64,000 nucleotides of DNA from Cyclobacteriaceae bacterium (GTDB lineage: Bacteria; Bacteroidota; Bacteroidia; Cytophagales; Cyclobacteriaceae). The stretch is taken from assembly GCA_025808415.1 (NCBI GenBank), contig CP075525.1, positions 1,411,501 through 1,475,500 of the forward strand, read 5' to 3'. A program made the translations under genes and the position numbers. This document shows, piece after piece, positions 59,617-64,000 of the stretch (its first letter is position 1; the number at the start of each line of letters is the position of its first letter). The notes under the pieces are model-generated. The model was not told the origin of the DNA and made no database searches. It saw nothing but the letters and a program-made list of their open reading frames with translations.

Positions 59617-60282
59617 ATATTGACGCTCGCCAAAAATGGCCGTACCAATCCTGATCATAGTGCTGCCTTCTTCCAGGGCTATGGGATAGTCGCCACTCAT
59701 GCCCATGGAGAGCTCAACCAGTTGCACAGTTGGTGGTAAGGATTTGGTTTTTAGTTCATCAAAAAAAAGTTTTAGCGACCTGAATTCTTTTCGTATCTGT
59801 TCTGTGTTATCCGTAAACGTAGCCATGCCCATTAGCCCTGTAATTTTTATGTTGGCCAGGGTTGTAAATTCAGGATCATTTAGCAAGCTCAGTAACTCAT
59901 CACGGGAAAAGCCGAATTTCGTATCTTCTTCAGCAATGTGAAGCTGTAAAAGGCATGGAATAACACGGCCAACTTTTTGTGCCTGCTTGTTAATCTCTAC
60001 CAGTAGTTTCAGGCTGTCGATTGAATGAATTAGGTGAACGAACGGTGCTATGTACTTAACTTTGTTGGTTTGCAAGTGGCCGATCATATGCCACTGGATG
60101 TCTTTCGGCAAGACATCATATTTCTGCTTCATCTCCTGGGCTTTGTTCTCCCCAAATACCCGCTGCCCGGCATCGTAGGCCTCTTGTATGCTGGTAACGG
60201 GTTGTGTTTTGCTTACCGCAATAAGTGTAACGTTTTCAGGTAAGTTCTGCCTGCATTTCGCTATGTTATTTTTGATGTTCAT
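59605..60282 (-). CDS. yggS: YggS-family pyridoxal phosphate homeostasis protein
   Basis: A 225-residue TIM-barrel PLP protein (alanine racemase-like fold) with the PLP Lys in LIAVSKTQPV, RVFGENKAQEM, HMIGHLQTNKVKYI, and a C-terminal MGMSGDYPIAL that binds the phosphate. It acts in vitamin B6 homeostasis in the cytoplasm. Length and motifs are normal. Confidence 0.94.
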   Translation of the reverse strand: MNIKNNIAKCRQNLPENVTLIAVSKTQPVTSIQEAYDAGQRVFGENKAQEMKQKYDVLPKDIQWHMIGHLQTNKVKYIAPFVHLIHSIDSLKLLVEINKQAQKVGRVIPCLLQLHIAEEDTKFGFSRDELLSLLNDPEFTTLANIKITGLMGMATFTDNTEQIRKEFRSLKLFFDELKTKSLPPTVQLVELSMGMSGDYPIALEEGSTMIRIGTAIFGERQYKNA

Positions 60283-60334
60283 TCTGTATTTTTGACGGCT
60301 TCACAGGCAAATTTAACCCTAACCATCAATAAAC

Positions 60335-61891
60335 ATGGCGATACTTGGCACCTTGCTCAAAAAAGGAATCCGCTTACGCGAAATGATGGAGCAGGAGTAT
60401 ACCTCACCTTTTGATTTGCAAAAAAGGGAGTTGAAGGAACTGCTCATGGCAGCTAACCAGACCGAGTTTGGTAAGTACTATGACTTTGCCAAAATCCTGA
60501 ATGAGTTTAGGAAAGGGAACAAAAGTTTTTACGAAGTATACCGCAATACTGTACCCATACACACCTATAACAAAATTTATAATGAATGGTGGGGCCAATC
60601 GCTGAAGGGTATGAAAAACATTTGCTGGCCGGGCAGGGTAAAATATTTTGCCCTCAGTTCCGGAACATCCGAGGCATCTTCCAAGCACATACCGGTAACC
60701 AAGGATATGACCAAGGCCATACAGCGCACCAGTATCCGTCAAATCTTATCGCTTTCGAAATACGACCTGCCCTCCGATTTTTTTACTTCAGGTATATTAA
60801 TGCTGGGCGGCAGCACTCACCTGAATAAAATCGGAAATTATTTTGAAGGCGACTTAAGCGGAATACAGGCGGCCAAGCTTCCTTTCTGGTTTCAGCATTT
60901 TTATAAACCCGGTAAGCGCATTGCCAAAACCCGAAATTGGGACGCTAAGTTGCTGGAGATAACCAAAAAGGCCAAAGATTGGGACATTGGGATAATTGTT
61001 GGCGTGCCTGCCTGGCTCCAGATATTAATGGAAAAAATCCTGGATTATCATAAGGTAAAAAACATACACGAAATATGGCCTAACCTTAAAGTGTATGTGC
61101 ATGGGGGCGTATCACTCGATCCGTACCGTAAAGGTTTTGAAAAGTTGATGGGCAAGCCTATATATTATATCGAAACTTACCTTGCTTCTGAAGGTTTTAT
61201 TGCATACCAGGCCTATCCCAACAGACGATCGATGCGATTGGTGCTGAACAACGGTTTGTTTTATGAATTTGTGCCCTTTGAGGATAAGAACTTTGATGAA
61301 AATGGCGAAGTGAAGCCCGAAGCACAAACGCTTATGATTGATGAAGTGGAGGAGGGTAAGGAATATGCCATATTATTGTCCAGTTGTGCGGGCGCCTGGC
61401 GTTACCTGATTGGCGATGTAATAAAATTTGTTTCGCTGGATGAGTCAGAGATTGTGATTACCGGCCGTACGAAACATTTCCTGAGCCTGTGCGGTGAGCA
61501 CCTTTCGGTAGACAACATGAACAAGGCCATTGAACTGGCTTCGAACGATTTGAACATTGAAGTCCCTGAATTTGCCGTAGCGGGCATCCCCCACGGTACC
61601 CTGTTTGCACACCATTGGTTTGTGGGCACAGATGATGCCGTTGACGGAAATATTTTGCGCGAAAAAATTGACAGTCATTTAAAAATATTAAATGATGATT
61701 ATGCCGTTGAACGAAGTGCGGCGCTGAAAGATGTTTACGTTGACGTGTTACCGGTGCACATATTTTATGATTGGATGAAATCAAAAGGTAAAGTTGGCGG
61801 GCAGAATAAGTTTCCGCGCGTTATGAAAAACAACCAGTTGGAAGACTGGCGGGCATTCATCGAAAACCATGTAAATGGAAATCGTTCTTAA
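60335..61891 (+). CDS. GH3-family acyl-acid amido synthetase-like protein
   Basis: A 518-residue member of the GH3 branch of the acyl-adenylating superfamily. The ATP motifs are FALSSGTSEASSKHIPVT (about residue 109-122), YIETYLASEGFIAYQ, and LIGDVIKF, with CGEHLSVDNMN in the C-terminal domain. Plant GH3 proteins join amino acids to jasmonate or auxin; the bacterial substrate is unknown. A TATTTTTG element (60287-60294), close to the Bacteroidota -7 consensus, precedes it. It overlaps the LysE-family gene by 17 bases. Confidence 0.9.
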   Translation: MAILGTLLKKGIRLREMMEQEYTSPFDLQKRELKELLMAANQTEFGKYYDFAKILNEFRKGNKSFYEVYRNTVPIHTYNKIYNEWWGQSLKGMKNICWPGRVKYFALSSGTSEASSKHIPVTKDMTKAIQRTSIRQILSLSKYDLPSDFFTSGILMLGGSTHLNKIGNYFEGDLSGIQAAKLPFWFQHFYKPGKRIAKTRNWDAKLLEITKKAKDWDIGIIVGVPAWLQILMEKILDYHKVKNIHEIWPNLKVYVHGGVSLDPYRKGFEKLMGKPIYYIETYLASEGFIAYQAYPNRRSMRLVLNNGLFYEFVPFEDKNFDENGEVKPEAQTLMIDEVEEGKEYAILLSSCAGAWRYLIGDVIKFVSLDESEIVITGRTKHFLSLCGEHLSVDNMNKAIELASNDLNIEVPEFAVAGIPHGTLFAHHWFVGTDDAVDGNILREKIDSHLKILNDDYAVERSAALKDVYVDVLPVHIFYDWMKSKGKVGGQNKFPRVMKNNQLEDWRAFIENHVNGNRS

Positions 61892-62510
61892 GGGTATTGC
61901 TTCCGGGCTTGTGCTGGCATTGCTTGTAGGCCCTGTGTTTTTCACCATTCTTCAAACCAGTATTGAACGCGGTTTCTGGAGTGGTGCTTGGGTTGCCGCG
62001 GGCGTTTCACTTAGCGATGCCACCTATATATTTTTCGCCTACCTTGGCCTTTCACAGGCTTTTAGTAACCATCAATCGCAGGTTTACATGGCCTATGGTG
62101 GTGGGGTAATATTGCTTGCTTTTGGTGCGTATTACCTGTTTGTAAAAAGCCGTAGGATATTGGATTTTAAAAGTGTAAACATAAAGGCCAGGAGCCCGCT
62201 GCGGCTTGCAGCGAAGGGGTTTATCATTAATGGCCTAAGCCCGATGGTGCTTATTTTCTGGATCGGCACCGTAAGTGTGGCCACGGGCGAATTTGGTTAT
62301 ACCACGCACTACCAGGCTGCGCTTTTTTTTGGTGCCATTGTAGCCACTGTTTTTGCTACCGATATGCTCAAGGCCAAGCTTGCAGATAAATTGCGCGAAG
62401 TACTTACCCCGCGGCTGGTTCGTATCATGAACATTCTCTTAGGCCTGGTAATGGTACTTTTTGGAAGCAGGCTGCTCTTATTCTCCGACTCCTTGTTTGC
62501 GACCCATTGA
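61875..62510 (+). CDS. LysE-family amino acid exporter
   Basis: A 211-residue protein with about six membrane helices and the LysE signature LVGPVFFTILQTSIERGFWSGAWVAAGVSLSDATYI near the N-terminus. LysE-type transporters export amino acids or related small molecules. Overlap with the GH3 gene suggests that the product or substrate of that enzyme is exported, for example an amino-acid conjugate (inference). It ends 10 bases from the convergent BatA gene. Confidence 0.88.
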   Translation: MEIVLKGIASGLVLALLVGPVFFTILQTSIERGFWSGAWVAAGVSLSDATYIFFAYLGLSQAFSNHQSQVYMAYGGGVILLAFGAYYLFVKSRRILDFKSVNIKARSPLRLAAKGFIINGLSPMVLIFWIGTVSVATGEFGYTTHYQAALFFGAIVATVFATDMLKAKLADKLREVLTPRLVRIMNILLGLVMVLFGSRLLLFSDSLFATH

Positions 62511-62520
62511 TTGGGGTCTA

Positions 62521-63573
62521 TTAATCCTGTAAAACATTGCTAATAAAAGTTGATTTGGTGAATAACCAGACCAACAACAGAACAATGGCCCAAGTGAGGT
62601 AAAATTGGTAGTAATCGGCTGTATTCTTAAAACGTGTTTCCTTTATTTCGGCCTTTTCATAGTGATCGATTTTATCGAACACTTGTTCCAGTGCCCGGTT
62701 GTCGCTTACGCGGAAAAATTCCCCACCACCAATGTCCGCAATTTTACGCATGGTGGTTTCATCAACCGTGTTGTCAATCATGTTCGGCCTGCCAAAAAAA
62801 TCTTTTCCATAGGGCACCATGCCTTCCTTGCCGATTATGATAGTATAAATTTTTATACCAAAGGCAGCCGCCAGTTCGGCAGCGGTTATCGGATCAATGT
62901 TGCCTGCGGTGTTATCACCATCGCTAAGCAAAATACACACCTTCGATTTTGAGTTTGCCTCGCGCATACGGTTGGTAACAACACCCAACGCACTGCCTAT
63001 GGCCGTACCACGATTGTCAATCATGGAAAAATCAATTTCACGGATATACGATTTTAGAAGATCATAATCGGTAGTTAAGGGGACCAGTGAAAAAGCATCA
63101 CCCGAAAATACAACCAGACCAATCCTGTCCTGCATCCTACCGTCTATAAAATCTGTTGCAACATTTTTAGCAGCTTCTAAACGGTTTGGAAGAAAATCCG
63201 ATATCTGCATGGACTGTGAGATGTCAATGGCAATCATGATATCAATACCTTCTGTCCATTGTTCAACTTTTTCATTTGTTTTCTGGGGGCGCGCCAGGCT
63301 GGTAAACAACAGTGTAAGCACCAGCATCATCAGCACATCGGGCAGCAACCGCACCAGGTTTATGGGTGAAGTTTTTAAGTCGCGTTGGGTTAGTGCAACC
63401 GGCAATTTTTGATTGAACTTGTAGCGCCACAACCATCGAATGAGAAATAGCACTGGCAAAGCGATTATTCCATACAGGAACTCTGGCCTTTCCCAGGTAA
63501 ATGATTGCAAGGTTGACGGGTTGAACCACTCCAGCGAATACCACGCATTTGAAAAAGTTGGTTGTTTATCCAT
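62521..63573 (-). CDS. batA: BatA-like von Willebrand factor A protein (aerotolerance operon)
   Basis: A 350-residue membrane protein: an N-terminal helix pair (YGIIALPVLFLIRWLW; DVLMMLVLTLLFTSLARP), a VWA domain with the MIDAS motif MIAIDISQSMQ and further ligands in FIDGRMQDRIGLVVFSGDAFSLVPLT and LLSDGDNTAGN, and a C-terminal helix (FYLTWAIVLLLVWLF). It matches BatA of the Bacteroidota aerotolerance (bat/moxR) operon. The preceding gene on this strand overlaps its start by eight bases. Confidence 0.9.
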   Translation of the reverse strand: MDKQPTFSNAWYSLEWFNPSTLQSFTWERPEFLYGIIALPVLFLIRWLWRYKFNQKLPVALTQRDLKTSPINLVRLLPDVLMMLVLTLLFTSLARPQKTNEKVEQWTEGIDIMIAIDISQSMQISDFLPNRLEAAKNVATDFIDGRMQDRIGLVVFSGDAFSLVPLTTDYDLLKSYIREIDFSMIDNRGTAIGSALGVVTNRMREANSKSKVCILLSDGDNTAGNIDPITAAELAAAFGIKIYTIIIGKEGMVPYGKDFFGRPNMIDNTVDETTMRKIADIGGGEFFRVSDNRALEQVFDKIDHYEKAEIKETRFKNTADYYQFYLTWAIVLLLVWLFTKSTFISNVLQD

Positions 63574-64000
63574 TTTTCAACGTTTCAATCAGGTGTGTAA
63601 AACGCCTTTCGGCTATTTGCTGTAAATGGGCAAGGGGTTCTGTTACGGTAGTTGAACTTCCGTAAATGGCGCGGTCAATGGCCTGCAAACTCGTACCTAA
63701 TTGTTCATCCTTCTCCAGCATCAGGGTTTCGCGGGTGGTAAGTTTAGTAAACGGTTTTCCTTCCAACTGTTCCAGGTATTTTTTCCATAAGGATAAAGCC
63801 GCTTCGGTTTGTTCGGTAGTAAACTGTGCCTGAAGCAACATGAGTTTGTCTGAAAAAAGTCGGATAAACGTTTTATGGTTGCGGTAAAGCCGTTTTAGCC
63901 GGAAATATTTGCGTATCTTTTTTCCAAATGCGATCCACACTACCAGGGCGGTGATCAGTAAAATCCCGACACCAATAAGCAGCACGGGATAATTCAGCAG
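63566..64000 (-). CDS. Membrane protein of the bat operon, 5'-truncated by the window edge
   Basis: The frame is open to the right edge (LLNYPV precedes the GTG at 63985), so the start is outside the window. Visible are one membrane helix (LLIGVGILLITALVVWIAFG), a basic stretch (KKIRKYFRLKRLYRNHK) and a helical cytoplasmic domain of about 100 residues. Its place just before batA matches the small uncharacterised gene found between the MoxR/DUF58 genes and batA in Bacteroidota. No catalytic motif is seen. Confidence 0.65.
   Translation of the reverse strand: MLNYPVLLIGVGILLITALVVWIAFGKKIRKYFRLKRLYRNHKTFIRLFSDKLMLLQAQFTTEQTEAALSLWKKYLEQLEGKPFTKLTTRETLMLEKDEQLGTSLQAIDRAIYGSSTTVTEPLAHLQQIAERRFTHLIETLKNG

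Noticed and set aside
1..64000. CRISPR arrays, tRNA or rRNA genes, insertion sequences, prophage
   Set aside because: I looked and saw no regular spacer arrays, cloverleaf sequences, rRNA motifs, transposases or phage genes.

Overview
The window reads as chromosomal DNA of a Bacteroidota bacterium, most likely Cytophagales-like (inference). The signs are a Sec-type (clade II) nosZ cluster with a fasciclin lipoprotein, a fused CcoNO cytochrome cbb3 oxidase, a HmuY/TonB haem-uptake pair, a BatA aerotolerance locus, many LxxC lipoproteins, weak Shine-Dalgarno signals and some TAnnTTTG-type promoter elements. I see no rRNA, tRNA, phage, transposase or CRISPR array.

Layout. 0-6.6 kb: housekeeping genes (5'-truncated arginase-family gene, deoxyhypusine-synthase-like enzyme, argS, GNAT acetyltransferase, two tandem glutathione peroxidases, DoxX, menA). 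6.7-10.2 kb: universal stress protein and the cbb3 maturation genes ccoI-ccoS. 10.5-19.5 kb: a nitrous oxide reductase operon (cytochrome c, fasciclin lipoprotein, nosZ, NosB-like membrane protein, nosL, nosD, nosF, nosY, CopD-like protein, sialidase-like lipoprotein with Cys/His-rich sites, truncated haemoglobin). 19.5-22.7 kb, minus strand: MscS channel, SnoaL-like lipoprotein, acyltransferase, Crp/Fnr regulator. 22.8-34.3 kb: pyruvate:acceptor oxidoreductase, PyrD-like protein, flavodoxin, an unrecognised protein, RseC and rnfBCDGEA. 34.3-43.2 kb: class II ribonucleotide reductase, small proteins, an S9 peptidase and a KAS III enzyme. 43.2-44.7 kb: repeats, a candidate structured RNA and a gene split by an in-frame TGA. 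44.9-50.9 kb: ccoNO-Q-P-G-H and a DsbD/SafE-like membrane protein. 50.9-55.7 kb: AraC regulator, TonB-dependent receptor, HmuY-like lipoprotein. 55.7-59.6 kb: response regulator-Crp hybrid, PAS histidine kinase, two universal stress proteins. 59.6-64 kb: YggS, GH3, LysE, BatA and a partial gene.

How it fits together. Most of the window concerns life at low oxygen: high-affinity cbb3 respiration, N2O respiration, pyruvate oxidation feeding flavodoxin and Rnf, an oxygen-independent ribonucleotide reductase and universal stress proteins. These units share an FNR-like palindrome, TGAY-N4-RTCA, which I find nine times in their intergenic regions. Two Crp/Fnr-family regulators are encoded here. One is fused to a receiver domain and sits in an operon with a PAS kinase whose PAS domain keeps the His and Arg that FixL uses for haem and oxygen. 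My main proposal is a FixL/FixJ-FixK-like circuit, with the FixJ and FixK roles fused in one protein, controlling this low-oxygen regulon. The second main oddity is a NifJ-type enzyme that lacks the two-cluster ferredoxin domain and is encoded beside flavodoxin and Rnf.
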